This document shows, piece by piece, positions 48,018 to 59,059 of a DNA stretch of 64,000 nt. The stretch's first letter is position 1; every line of letters begins with the position of its first letter. The notes beneath the pieces were generated by a model. The model saw nothing but the letters and a program-made list of their open reading frames with translations. It was not told the origin of the DNA and did no database searches. The position numbers and the translations under genes are program-made. The DNA comes from Siphonodentalium dalli (lineage: Eukaryota; Mollusca; Scaphopoda; Gadilida; Siphonodentaliidae), in NCBI GenBank assembly GCA_032622095.1, contig CP136067.1, positions 54,785,899 through 54,849,898 on the forward strand, read 5' to 3'.

Positions 48018-48289
48018 AGGCCAACCTTTTTTATTTTTCTGCTTTACGGATTTTTTTAACCTTGTTTTGGTAGGGTCGGTCGGAAAAAAAATAAAAATAA
48101 AAATGCTTAAACCATTTTTTTTTTTTTGGACATTCGCTAAGGTGGTAATTGTGTCTTCTCTGTCAGTCACTTACAGAGAACAGTTTTTCGGACGTATATC
48201 ACAAATTTCAAATCCAGTACTATTATTTGAAACATAACTCAGATTATTGAATAATATTGAAAAAATCCAGAAATAAAGAGTTTGTTTTT

Positions 48290-48545
48290 GTTCAACATTT
48301 TAATTATTGAATGAATGGACACCCCCATTCAGTTGTATTGTATATATTGAAAAAGTCCATTATTCATCTGGTTGGATGTCATGGAAAAATAAGTAGCCGA
48401 CAGATAATATATGTGCAGAAGGATTCCTATTAGTTGGTAGGAAATGTTTAGATAATAAGTTTAGAACTTGTTGAACTTTTTATCTGAACATTTCATAAGG
48501 AATCTACTTGTCCGGTCGATGAGTATTTAGTATAGAGAGGGTTAA
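48290..48545. mobile_element. Foldback element, GTTCAGATAATA family
   Basis: AAATGTTTAGATAATAAGTT faces AACTTTTTATCTGAACATTT. GTCCATTATTCATCTGG, GCAGAAGGATTCCTATT and TAGAGAGGGTTAAT match the other copies. Confidence 0.65.
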
Positions 48546-49581
48546 TAAACACATGTGAATGGTGAGATTAGTGGTAGTGATAAATAGTGAATGTGTAAAA
48601 TGAGCAAACCCACACTGAACATACTCATTAGCTTGTCATTCCTATCTAAGAACCTTGTGGACTGTTAATGGTCTTCAGTCATAAAGATCACCATAAATTC
48701 CCAGGAATACAAAATGTATTCTAAAGGCCATTTAAAGTTTTAAAGAGATGTCAAGATTTATAGAAAGCATACAGGTATCTTGGTGGCAGAAGCATATAAA
48801 CTCCAGATGACTTCTCAGTTTTCATCTTGGATGTAGTTAAAAGTAATTAAAGCCATAGATATCTACAGTTGATATGTCCTATGCCTCTTTAATTACCAGT
48901 GAAATGTGGTTAGATAATTTGTTACTGATAAGCAGAACCAGCTATGGTCGGCTGTGAAAATAAAAATAAAAATTATATTTGATTTTTATTTCCTTGTCGG
49001 GCCACAGAAAACAGGGTCGGCGGATCCGTAAAGCAGTAAAATAAAAAAGTTTGGCCTCATCTGCTATGGGAGACATAAGACTCAGATTGAAGTTCCCAAA
49101 TGTCCTGGCTCATGCATGGCCTGATTCTTTGCGAAGAGTGCTACAGATAATTTGCGAGGAGGTCTGATCGAATTGCACTATAATTCTGCTTAATTCGCTA
49201 TTTTTTGTCTAAACCAGAGTCAAACCGTTGGTTGCTTTGGACAGAAAATGTCCTAATAATGCATGGATCCCGCACCTAATTTGTGATCAAATTCCAGGAG
49301 TATCCAAGCTATGATTGAAGGGTTTTTCAAGGGTGCGCCCCCTAGAATTGAAGAGTATGCCAGAAGTAGGGTCGGATGATACATAGATTAATGAGTACAA
49401 AGTACTTCACACAGCTGGTGCATGATAGAGTACAAAGTACTTGGGGAGATAAAAGTGTTGTAACTAAATATATATTTTTAGAATGGGAAACTAAGGCATA
49501 TTATGCCATATTGGCAACATCTTTTGGTTGTATGCTGAGTTGACATTGGGCCTGGTACACTCAAGGGTATGCGGCCCACAC

Positions 49582-49687
49582 GGACCCCAGCTCTTATGGA
49601 TACTGGCAGATTTATAAGGACCCTGGCTCATACGAACCACCGGCTGATATGGACCCTCGCTTATTCGGACCCCGGCTCATACGGACC
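49582..49687 (+). repeat. Minisatellite of ~16-bp units
   Basis: About six imperfect units on the pattern GGACCC(C/T)GGCTCATAC: GGACCCCAGCTCTTAT, GGACCCTGGCTCATAC, GAACCACCGGCTGATAT, GGACCCTCGCTTATTC, GGACCCCGGCTCATAC. An open frame across it is a by-product. Confidence 0.75.
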
Positions 49688-50074
49688 TCAATTAAAATAT
49701 GCAATTTTAGTATATTTTACTTTTCTAAACTCATGCTTAAATTTTTTACTTTCCAGTTAGAAATTATATCTATGAATTCTAATTTAACATATAATTATGA
49801 TTGTCTTATCACAAGGTATAACTGAGCATTTAAGGTGATGTTCTGGCTTTAAAAAACATTTATTGAATCATATTCATGCCTGATCATTTATCCCTTTACC
49901 ATTGTATAAACACATGTATGTGTGTGATCCCTTTATATCATTGTAACACACGGTGATGAATGGTCAGTGATTGGTGATCAGCATTAATCCACTAAGTTTG
50001 ATTTATTGTGAATTTTTTTTTGTAAAAACACAAGGCCCGATACCTCATGACAGATGTCACCGGGTCCACCTGAG

Positions 50075-50341
50075 AGCACAAGAGTGTTCATAGCTTCAGC
50101 CTTTCTACTCGAAGAAGAGGCAACCATCAAGAGGGGTTAATTCAACATAGAGTACGATCCTGCAGCTAGTGTGACAGCCATCTCTTTCGATGTTACATGA
50201 GAAGAGAGAACCATGGTAGATGAGCAACAAGAAGATTCCATCGATGATGAAACTTTACAGCGTGACGATTTTGAGTACATTGAGGCTTGAGACAATGAGC
50301 AGATTGTTGAAAAAGCCGCCAAGCTTTACGCTCCAGTATAA
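50075..50341 (+). pseudogene. Possible decayed coding fragment, family unknown
   Basis: One plus-strand frame reads protein-like, acidic text (FLLEEEATIKRG, FNIEYDPAASVTAISFDVT, MVDEQQEDSIDDETLQRDD, DNEQIVEKAAKLYAPV), broken by in-frame stops near 50138, 50213 and 50288 before a final TAA at 50339. The even amino-acid usage between stops suggests a former coding exon or processed copy. I do not recognise the parent gene, and chance cannot be excluded. Confidence 0.3.
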
Positions 50342-50612
50342 AGAATCAGAAATCTTCATGGACAATTATACTATTTGTCAATTGTTGTGGTGGTGATGCA
50401 TAATTTTATTTATATTTTTTTCCCTCCTGTATCTACTTTTTTTCAAACCCAAATATTTGTAAACCAGGATATATTATTGCTGTGACCTAACAGTCTGATA
50501 ATACACCTGTGATCTGTAACTGCAAAAAAAACTCAGATCATAGCACTATATTTACATACACCTAATATCTCCTCCGATTCCCCCCATAGCGTTACGGTAG
50601 ACACGCCCCCGT

Positions 50613-50692
50613 ATTCAATGCGTTCATAAACCTATGAACGCAATGTGACGTCACTTCCAATGTCATTCATAGGTTTATGAACACATTGGTCC
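50613..50692. repeat. Pair of palindromes around TGACGTCA
   Basis: GCGTTCATAAACCTATGAACGC and, inverted, ATTCATAGGTTTATGAAC are each nearly self-complementary and also pair with each other. Between them lies GTGACGTCAC, a perfect CRE-type site (50645-50654). A 17-bp direct repeat (GATTGTC(G/C)GACATTGCC) follows near 50706-50739. It could be a small foldback element or a promoter. Confidence 0.6.
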
Positions 50693-51225
50693 CGGAAATG
50701 ACCGGGGATTGTCGGACATTGCCGATTGTCCGACATTGCCGACTGCTTGAGTATCTATATAGTACGTCCGAATTTGGCAAGAAATTTATTTTGGTCTATA
50801 ATCAGTGTTGTTGCCCGGTGTTACTGAACGTTGATGTTCAAAAATCCCATTACTTATCATTTTCCTTACCGCTACAAATATTCCCCCAACCTCACAAATA
50901 TATCATTATGGTAGAACGGCGGGTTGTCGATTTCTTATCCACAGCCGAAACTTAATTGTTAGTTTCAGTTATCATTCTTGAAATCAACAGGTCTACATTA
51001 GTTACTAGCTAAACAAGACAGTTTGTCATATGTGTATACTAAACTGTGAAATTGCGTTTTTTTCCGTTCTTCAAGAATGGATTCTCAAAATGTTTGGTTT
51101 TCCAAAAAACGAGGATTCGCACTTTCTGAACTGAACTCCATGCGTTCATTTAAATAGATGAATAAATAGTGTGAAAGACAGACAATCCTAGTTCATGATG
51201 AATTTAAGTATATAAATATAAATAA

Positions 51226-51366
51226 TAAACGGCGGATTCAACGTGGTCATGGGTTTTGACCGCGATAAAAAATCAGCAAACTCCGCATGAACCCGGGGTT
51301 CATGCAGTTTGCTGATTTTATCTCGAGGTCAAATCCCATGACCACATTGAAACCGCCATTTATTTC
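51226..51366. mobile_element. Foldback element of ~140 bp
   Basis: The left arm (AAACGGCGGATTCAACGTGG, TCATGGGTTTTGACC, ATCAGCAAACT) and the right arm (its inverse, ending CATTGAAACCGCCATTTATT) pair over about 64 bp around CATGAACCCGGGGTTCATG. No other copy in the window. Confidence 0.8.
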
Positions 51367-51825
51367 TTATCTAATTCATAAGATTGTTTGGTGCACTGTT
51401 TTTAATTTATAGTAAACTGGACTTCTTTTCTAAACTATAGTGACTGATACAATTCAATAGGAGATAATTTATAAGTCAAAATTTGGTGATTTGTTTTTGA
51501 AAAGAAGAAAATACTTAGTCTGAACTATACAGGTATTGAAACTTTAGTTAAATTGTTGTGAAAATAAAACAAATTGAAACCTAACACTGTAACTAGTACA
51601 CTCATCCAATTATTAGTACAAATTGATTCACTTTGGTGAAGAAAATTAATGTTCTTTCAAAAATAGCCCACTCCTACTTGAAATAAATACATGCTCCAGT
51701 GTTTCAAAAAATCAACCAATTTGAAGCTGTAGCTCTATTTCTTGTAGATTTAGAAAATATTTGAGTTCCTGAACAATTTACCATGACCATGAATGTTAGA
51801 ATAAAGCCAGCTGTAAGTAATAGTT

Positions 51826-51906
51826 AGAACACAAGAATTGTTCTTTACCAGAATCAATCGAGTCGGAGACGAGATATATTCTGGTAAAGAACAATTCGCG
51901 TGCTCT
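51826..51906. mobile_element. Foldback element of ~80 bp
   Basis: AATTGTTCTTTACCAGAAT and ATTCTGGTAAAGAACAATT pair exactly. AGAACACAAG and CGCGTGCTCT extend the stem with mismatches; the loop is about 23 bp. Confidence 0.8.
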
Positions 51907-53174
51907 GACTGACAATTGATCACACATAATGCAATAAACTGGAAATGTGCTGTGCGCTGGCCCGCGATTGGACACAACAGCCGGTTAGCCACGTCCAAAA
52001 ACGTGATTAACATGAACTGAATGTGAATAGATATGTCCGAAACAACACTGACTGTTCCCACTTTGAAGCACCCGTGCGATTTGTTTGTTATGAGTTGCGG
52101 GTGCCTAACAATCGGATAATCATTGAACTATTCCTTCGTCAGCCTTGGGAATTGGTGTACTTGACCAAAAATCAGGGAATGATTGCAACAATGGGATTGT
52201 GCTCTAAGCCACCTTTAATAAACACAGAGGACATATTATTCCTCAGTCAAGTCTACGGAGATACAGTGTTCCTTGGCCGCATTCTTTTAAACAACAGTCT
52301 CATAATACACCTGTAATCTATTATTATTCTTGGCGGTATGAATGTGGGTCCTTCTACATGCAACAGACATGCACCTATATTCTAACGATGTTACACCACA
52401 GGGTAAATCAAGGTGTGCGCAGCTAATAGAAGTTGCTCTCATTGCTACTGTTAACATGCATATCTGTAGGAGTTCATTCCTCAGTTGGGAAGGGCTATTA
52501 AATGTGGAAGCTATTCAGAAGAAGTTTCCATTATTTTTTTTGTTTCTTGAATAATTTTTGTTTGAAGAATAATCGTCTTGAAATAGCAAAAGAGATAATA
52601 TTTGGTGTATTTTTTTTAAAGTAACATCACCTCTTGTGCTTCAAAGACTGCTTTGCTTTTAAGATATCACAATCAAGGCATGTTAAAACATATCTGTTAA
52701 CAACTTTGCCTTAGAACTTAGCTGCAAAAGGCAAGAAAAACTAAAAAGGAAATATTCTCCTCGCATATGGAGAGCACAATGTTTTTTTTTTTCCTCCTGC
52801 AATTTTGAGACCACATCCCAACATAACCTAATGGTACATGTGGTCTGACTCCTGTGTACAACATTTATTACACCTGGAGTGAATGAGAATGAGGACATAA
52901 AGACCCTAGGAGGGATCAATTTTACACTAGTTTAGATAATAGTTAGGTTTTGCCAACCATTTGTGTAACTTATAAAGTGTTACTATGATAATTCTATGGA
53001 TATCAAATTGACGATAAAAGTCATATTATTTAACAGCTCCAAACTCACACGGTTATAGATATCAGCCCAACGGGTAGAAAAACAATAGTTAATGGTGAAA
53101 CGTGGATTATTCCTCTTTGCTACAAGATCAGTATGCTACATGGACACAGATCTTCTAAAAAGAATGACCATGTT

Positions 53175-53372
53175 CAGTAATGCCCTAACCACAGCAGAAT
53201 TATCGAAAAAAATTCAGGATTTACTCGGAAATATAGCTTGTTGCCATTCATTGGAAAGCTCTCACCCGAGAGCTTTCTGATGAATGGCAGCAAGCCATAT
53301 TTCTGACTAAATCCTGAAAAATTTCCCATAATTCTGCTGTGGTTTATGGAATGATTATTTAGGACATTACTG
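53175..53372. mobile_element. Foldback MITE, CAGTAATGCCC family
   Basis: CAGTAATGCCCTAACCACAG (an internal segment is lost) and TTATTTAGGACATTACTG, then TA, bound a core with GGAAAGCTCTC facing GAGAGCTTTC. Confidence 0.8.
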
Positions 53373-54207
53373 TATGTGAAAACGAGGTGGTCATTGACTT
53401 TTGTTGGGAATGGCAACACATGTTACAAGTTACACTTGCATGTGGCTTATACCTGGATAATGATGGTCTCGCAAGTTTATACTTTTACAACCTACATCCC
53501 ATCCAACCACCTGGGAACATAGGTTTATTTGTGTGGTGATCGCTCTCCTACAAACCCATAGCACATGATGTTGCTCTGATAGGATATTAATCGAAAAATT
53601 AGGTGCCATTTTCGCGATCATGTAATGCACACATAATGTGTTGACACAATCACTCCAACCTTACCAGTAGAGCCATTACTGAATTAGAACTTCTCAGGAG
53701 CAAATTACAATTTCTCAGGAGTGGCCTCATTTTCAGACCAGCAACGAATTACTCTATCTCAGGTCTTAGAGCGCGTTCAGGCTAACAAAGCTTTGGCTTT
53801 TATTATAATATTTGGTTTATATAATTTATGAAGGCCTAAAAAAATAATACATTCGTTGTCGGTAACCCTCCCCATAAACTTTTTATTTGCAAAATATAAA
53901 TAATTCCGAAGTTCCCAATTTAAAGTCTGAAAATTCCCAATCTCATTCTCCCAACTTGACTTTAATCTTCCAGTTTCTATTAGTTTAAGTTGCTGTTTTT
54001 AATTTGATGAGTCAATAACCTAATTAATTTGCAAAATCGCGCTAACAAAACACACAAAACCAGGGTTAGTGGGCTAACAAACATCCAAAAATGTGATTCC
54101 TCGAAAATAATACGAAATCTTTTAGACGGAATATGTTTATTAACTCAATTTGATATGTTTAGGGGTGTTTATTATTATTAGAAATTAAATGGCTTTGGAC
54201 ATATACC

Positions 54208-54519
54208 CAGGGAAGGATCCAGGGCTCTTTTGATACCTGTTACAGGTTTGGGCGCCCAAACTCTGGTGGCCTAAATGTCCCTAAATTGCAAGTGGATAGT
54301 TTTATTAAAGCAGAATTCTCTATATTTTGAAGGAAATCTTCTATTATAATTCAACAACATGCAATGGAAATCATCAATATACAGTTGATATAGAGCCTTT
54401 ATTTGCTTAATCAAGTGTCCTACCTACCCCCATCTCGGGCCTACGGCCCTCGGGATATGCCTTCGGCATATCATGGTCCCAAAACAGGTGTCCCCAAAAA
54501 ATCCCTGGATCCATCCCTG
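54208..54519. mobile_element. hAT-type MITE with 8-bp target duplication
   Basis: The ends CAGGGAAGGATCCAGGG and CCCTGGATCCATCCCTG are inverted, with CTCTTTTG facing CAAAAAAT inside. CATATACC lies directly outside both ends (54200-54207 and 54520-54527). An 8-bp target-site duplication and a CAGGG terminus are hallmarks of the hAT superfamily. No transposase. Its right part, with the right target copy, recurs at 62152-62438. Confidence 0.88.
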
Positions 54520-56089
54520 CATATACCAGTAAGACAATTTAATGTTTCATACAAATTCTCACTTCAGGCTAACATAAAGCTTAGGCTTTATTATAATATT
54601 TGGTTTATGTAAATCAACAAAGTGGAATTAATTTTTATAAATGATGGACTGCTGGTGGATACCTTTTAAGTTCTGAATGTTCGTCTTATTGTTAATGTCA
54701 ACACAGCAGCATGAGTATGAAGCCCACTTGATAGAATACTGTGTTTCTTAGCAGTGGCTAGTTATTCGAGGAAGATAATGGTTCAGATTAAACATTTCTA
54801 AAGTGATGTCAGAATCTGGAATGAAAAATCTAGGGCACCAAATTTGACAAATATATATTGTCTCAGACTAAGTGATGCTGACCATAATTATCAGGAATGG
54901 GGGTTGGATAAGGGGTGCCAACATTGCCGAAAAGTGTCACCGACTTCACCAAACTTATCTCTCGTCATCCCTATGAGCGGCCCTTGAAATTAGGAAATAT
55001 TTAATGATGTGGCATGTAAGATTCCAAATTGCTTATTGCCATGGACAATTTTGAGTATTTATTCCTGTGTGATGCTGTCTGAGTCAGGGATAGGGATCGA
55101 GGCACCATAAAAGTCAAGGAAACTAAAGATTACACAATTAACTATGCACCCAAAATCTTATATTTGTAATCAGATAAAATTTTTGGTTAACTTAATGTTA
55201 CTTACGTCGGGCAACCCTGGCAGAAGAAATGAATAAAACTGTTTCAATTTAAACTAAGTCTCGTTCTTGCTTTAATAGCAGTACATATATAGGTAATGAA
55301 AGATCCATGGAGCGGATAAGCAATGATGGATTTTCAAATACAAGATCTATCAAACGGCATACACCCAGAGGGCCATAGTTGTTAAGAAACGACTTAATAG
55401 AACTGTTGCTTTTCATCACAAGAGAGTAATCAGGGAAAGAAAATGATAGAAAATCGGCTGCTAAAGTCAAACTAAATACGCACGCAGCAAAACCTGACAT
55501 TTCCATGAATAAGATTGGCGAGTTCAGCCTCAGGAAATTTTCCATCTGGATTTCAAACCAATGGTCAAATTCTTGCCTAAATGTATGGCCATATTGATCT
55601 CGCTTCATAGACAGTCTTGATACAATCGGTGACTGGAGGCTCATCACAACCGACAGCTGATATATAGGACACCTCAGCGATATAGGAAACCTCATTTTTC
55701 ACTGCGACAGTTCTCGTTTTTCAGGGGTTTACTGTTTTTCCTTACATATATTTAAGGAGTGATCACAAATGAGCATTGAAGGCAGTCTGTTTTTTTTGTC
55801 ACAGAGATGCTAACGAAGATTCTTTTCTATTATCGAAGTTCAGACTGATATGTGGGTCAAAAGTCTGTGCTGAAGAGATGGCTGTGGGTTCGAACCGTGA
55901 CAAGGACAACAAATTTTGAACTTGTTCATTAAAATAGTTGGACATATCAATGTGCCAATATGACCGAAACATGGCCATTTCATTAAGAAATGAGAATTTA
56001 ATTACACACTCAAAGCAATGACCTGTACTGTGCCTGTGTCATGATCACCATGTATGTACTGAAGTGACCAGGCTATTAAGTTGCCAGGA
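54241..56089 (+). repeat. Direct duplication, copy 1 (ancestral)
   Basis: Sequence from TACAGGTTTGGGCGCCC onward recurs at 62152-64000 with a constant offset of 7911 and no difference in the stretches compared. The copy boundary at 54241 falls inside the hAT-type MITE, which is complete only here. Copy 2 runs off the window, so the true right end is unknown. Confidence 0.9.
55249..55695 (-). CDS. Uncharacterised open frame, 148 codons
   Basis: This is the longest open frame in the window, present unchanged in both duplicate copies. The predicted protein has no domain I recognise. It has a hydrophobic stretch in the middle (FAACVFSLTLAADFLSF) but no clear signal peptide. There is no flanking exon evidence beyond a GTAAGT about 40 bp past the stop and no nearby poly(A) signal. 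It may be chance, a TE fragment or part of a gene. Its identity in the two copies reflects recent duplication, not selection. Confidence 0.2.
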   Translation of the reverse strand: MRFPISLRCPIYQLSVVMSLQSPIVSRLSMKRDQYGHTFRQEFDHWFEIQMENFLRLNSPILFMEMSGFAACVFSLTLAADFLSFSFPDYSLVMKSNSSIKSFLNNYGPLGVCRLIDLVFENPSLLIRSMDLSLPIYVLLLKQERDLV

Positions 56090-56124
56090 TGCATGTGGCT
56101 CCAATTGGTGACCAATAGGCTATT

Positions 56125-56395
56125 CAAATCCTTAGGAATGATAAACATGCCTGTACGTTTTCAAAACATTTCTCCAGTGAATGTGGGTTGCAGGGTGTGC
56201 CAATGAATTCATATTTGAAATCCAAGATGCATGCTGGCGGCCACGTTTTTCAACGAATTTAGGAAAAAATCAATTGCTGCCATCTAGAGGTCACCCTGAA
56301 GATCTAAATGAAGTTTGGGGATGATCCGATGACAAATGAGAGCTGTACGGTATGCCAAATGAAATTGTTGACAAATTAACAGACACATGGACGGA
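56125..56395 (+). repeat. Fragment of a 36154-type tandem-core element
   Basis: AAAACATTTCTCCAGTGAAT, GGCGGCCACGTTTTTCAACG, CATCTAGAGGTCACCCTGAA and GAAATTGTTGAC match core and end segments of 36154-37507. It starts 36 bp past the point where copy 2 leaves the window. Confidence 0.65.
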
Positions 56396-56511
56396 TTCTT
56401 TGCTAATTTGAGAGGTTCATTTCCGCTTACTGTTGACCTTTAATCCTTTCCATACTAAATGGATTCTCCCACTCCATTATAACAGTGTATACTGGAACAG
56501 TTTATTAGCTC

Positions 56512-56548
56512 AACTTGACAGTCAAGTTTGAGCTATTGCCATCGGTTG
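56512..56548 (-). repeat. TAGCTCA hairpin end, minus orientation
   Basis: On the minus strand: GGCAATAGCTCAAACTTGAC, then TGTCAAGTTGAGCTAATA, the 3' terminal hairpin of the 15892/36154 elements. Little of its body is recognisable beside it. Confidence 0.6.
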
Positions 56549-56589
56549 GCGCATCAAAGAATTAACTTTTTTATTGTCCGGGTGGACCA

Positions 56590-57056
56590 GATAATGCAGA
56601 CCGGACCACTATTGGTGGCACCATGGCAGGAAACAGAATAACGTGTCTGACATATTTCCGACAATGGTGGGTCATTGACTCAAAGTTTATCAGACTAATT
56701 AACCATGACATTTTATAATTGTAACGTTACAAAAACAAACAAATTAACAATGAATAGTCTTAAGACTCTTAGTGTCAATACTGAAAATGAAGTTAACTTG
56801 TATGGGAAATTTGTCACAATTTGCATTTGGCAGCATCTGAAACCTGACGGAATCTCACGTCACGACAGCAGTATACAATACATGTGAAGTCACATAAATA
56901 CATACATACAAAAAGTCACATAAATACATACATACAAAAAGTCTGGACCGGACCAGTCTAGCTCATACTGGACCGGTCCTAATGGGGTGGTCCAGTACAT
57001 CAATGGATCGATCAGCACCAGACCAGTTTTTTGTGGTCCGGTCCGCATCACTATCC
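56590..57056. mobile_element. MITE-like element, GGACCGGACCAC ends
   Basis: GATAATGCAGACCGGACCAC on the left and GTGGTCCGGTCCGCATCACT on the right are inverted. The interior near the right end repeats GGACCGG and GGTCCAG motifs. It includes a 26-bp tandem repeat (CACATAAATACATACATACA...) at 56890-56941. About 0.47 kb; no coding content recognised. Confidence 0.6.
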
Positions 57057-57269
57057 AACAAAGAGTATTAGTAGGTCAAAGTGATATACAGTGAAAAAGA
57101 AGCTTATAAGCACTCTGGTCTAGACTATTTAATCTGAATGGCGAGGATGCCGGTTATTGTCGGTTTTGCCACATTAGAAGAAGCCATGTTTTCGAGAATT
57201 AGAACATAAAACTGAAAGAATAAAAGAAATGAGAAATGGTGAGAATGAGTTTGTATTATCTGCCCTATT

Positions 57270-57450
57270 AACCCTGTCTATATTAATTGGATTCTCCCAT
57301 TCACTTATAAACTGTATACATTGGAATGGTTTATTGTCAATCTGGAGGGGTTTATGGAAAAATAAGCCGACTACAGATTATAAAAGTACATAAGAGTACA
57401 TAAGTACATTTATTGAAGGCAAATGTTTAGATCATAAGTTCAACACGGTA
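57270..57450. mobile_element. Partial element, AACCCTTT family
   Basis: TTAACCCTGTCTATATTAAT, GGATTCTCCCATTCACTTAT, GGAATGGTTTATTGTCAATC and AAATGTTTAGATCATAAGTT match the other members. The inverted half is lost. A short fragment of the same start is at 56448-56505. Confidence 0.55.
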
Positions 57451-57973
57451 ATCATCCAAAACTATTAGCCTGGGTCAAGCACGCTACTAAAACTAAAGTA
57501 TAAATTATATTCACAATGCTTCTTTCCCATCACATCAATTATTGTCCAGAAATGGCACTAACTTCATTTTAGCCTAAAGTTGTATTGCAATTGTTTCCCC
57601 CAGAAAGTATATTTGTTGTGGGCTACTTGTCCAGCTTAATGATTGTTGATAGATAAATTAGGAGAAAAACCAGGCTAATTCCCATCTGAGGGGGTCTGTG
57701 TTATCTGAACAATCATGAATGTAAATCGCCATGCTCTCTGTGGAAATGCCAAGTGAAAGGTTGCCAGGCTTTGGGAATGAGTTTGATGGCTGTGTTCCCA
57801 GGGGAAGGCCTGGAAAGCCCATAATCAATATTTCAACATACTCCACTAAGCTGGCCAGGTAGACCCTTATCATGAACCATGAGTGGAGATGACCAGTCAG
57901 CTTATTAGTAGGGCTCTTTGCTGTGTTCCGACTTACAGACCCACCCCTGGTTAAGTGATCCTGCTAATTTTAT

Positions 57974-58337
57974 ATGATGCTGGTGGGTCCTGCTGAATAT
58001 CTATAATGCAAAATGAAGCTGTTAAAAAATGTAGGTTATTTTTTCTGAAGTCATTTTTGTGGCATTTAGCTAATCCAAGCGATTTGAGAAAAAAACCAGC
58101 ACAAAAAGTTCAAAAAGCCATCTCAATTATGTTTAGTTTGCAACAACTGACAGCCTTAAAATATTTTACAACATGTATGTTTTTGAATGTTTTATTCGCA
58201 TACTGGGGCTTTTCCTCAATTTGTTCAGGTTAGCCAAACACAACAAAAATGACAATTTTAGAAAAGATAACGCTATATTTTCTTATCATTTTTCACCACC
58301 AGCATCATAGCAACTCAGCAGGACCCACCAACATCAT
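57974..58337. mobile_element. DNA element with 23-bp TIRs
   Basis: ATGATGCTGGTGGGTCCTGC and GCAGGACCCACCAACATCAT are inverted; the 23-base ends differ at one position. An extra CACCACCAGCATCAT lies inside the right end. The 364-bp body is AT-rich, and the 75-codon frame within it is not recognisable as transposase. Confidence 0.75.
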
Positions 58338-58984
58338 AGCTTGCAATCAACATTTGAGAACGGGGCGGGCGGGTTACCGGAATCACATGATCCATTTTAT
58401 TTCGGCCTGAGACTGATGATGGTGATATTGGTTGCGATATATGATGGTCAAGATGAACTTTGATAAAGTTTCTCCCTAATTAAACAGACAAGACTCAAAT
58501 GAGCTTCAAATAATGTCTGTTATTTGTAAGGAAGGAGAAGATAAAATTTCAAATACTGATCTTCAAGCTTTGATATTCCGAAAGAACTTGCCAAAGTTAT
58601 AGCAATTTTCCAGCTGTTCACATATATATCAGGAATAGACCAACAGGAACGTTCTGTTGTTCCATGTTCCAATTTTTTCTAAATTCTATGACTTTCTTTG
58701 CATAGAGAATAACATTTATAACAATATTCTTAATCCCCAGAAACAGACTGTGATGTAAGAGAGCATAATACCAGGATTCCAACCAACCCAGGGTGCTGAT
58801 CTTGTCCACCCTTTTACTACGAAGATAATTACTACAAATGAAACTTGAACCATAACCATTCCAATTTGTACATGTTGGGAATAATCTATTCCGCATTCAA
58901 AGGGATATCGTAATAAGCTGGGAATTTGTAAATATCTAGTGTTCTGGCATTGGGGAAATATGGAACGATTTAAAGATGTATATA

Positions 58985-59059
58985 CAGTAATGCCCTAAAT
59001 AATAGACTCATTAACCACAGCAGAATTATGGGAAATTTTTCAGGATTCAGTCAGAAAGC
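58985..59059. mobile_element. Left part of a CAGTAATGCCC MITE
   Basis: TA/CAGTAATGCCCTAAATAATA through ACCACAGCAGAATTATGGG to GATTCAGTCAGAAAGC. The right arm is missing. Confidence 0.75.

Noticed and set aside
52023-52316. 97-codon plus-strand frame
   Set aside because: No domain recognised. Its end (ACAGTCTCATAATACACCTG) is shared with 50490-50512, so it probably overlaps a repeat.
55880-55905. GGTTCGAACC, a tRNA B-box-like sequence
   Set aside because: No matching A box, acceptor stem or anticodon arm could be folded around it. At most a worn SINE trace. It repeats at the same place in the duplicate.
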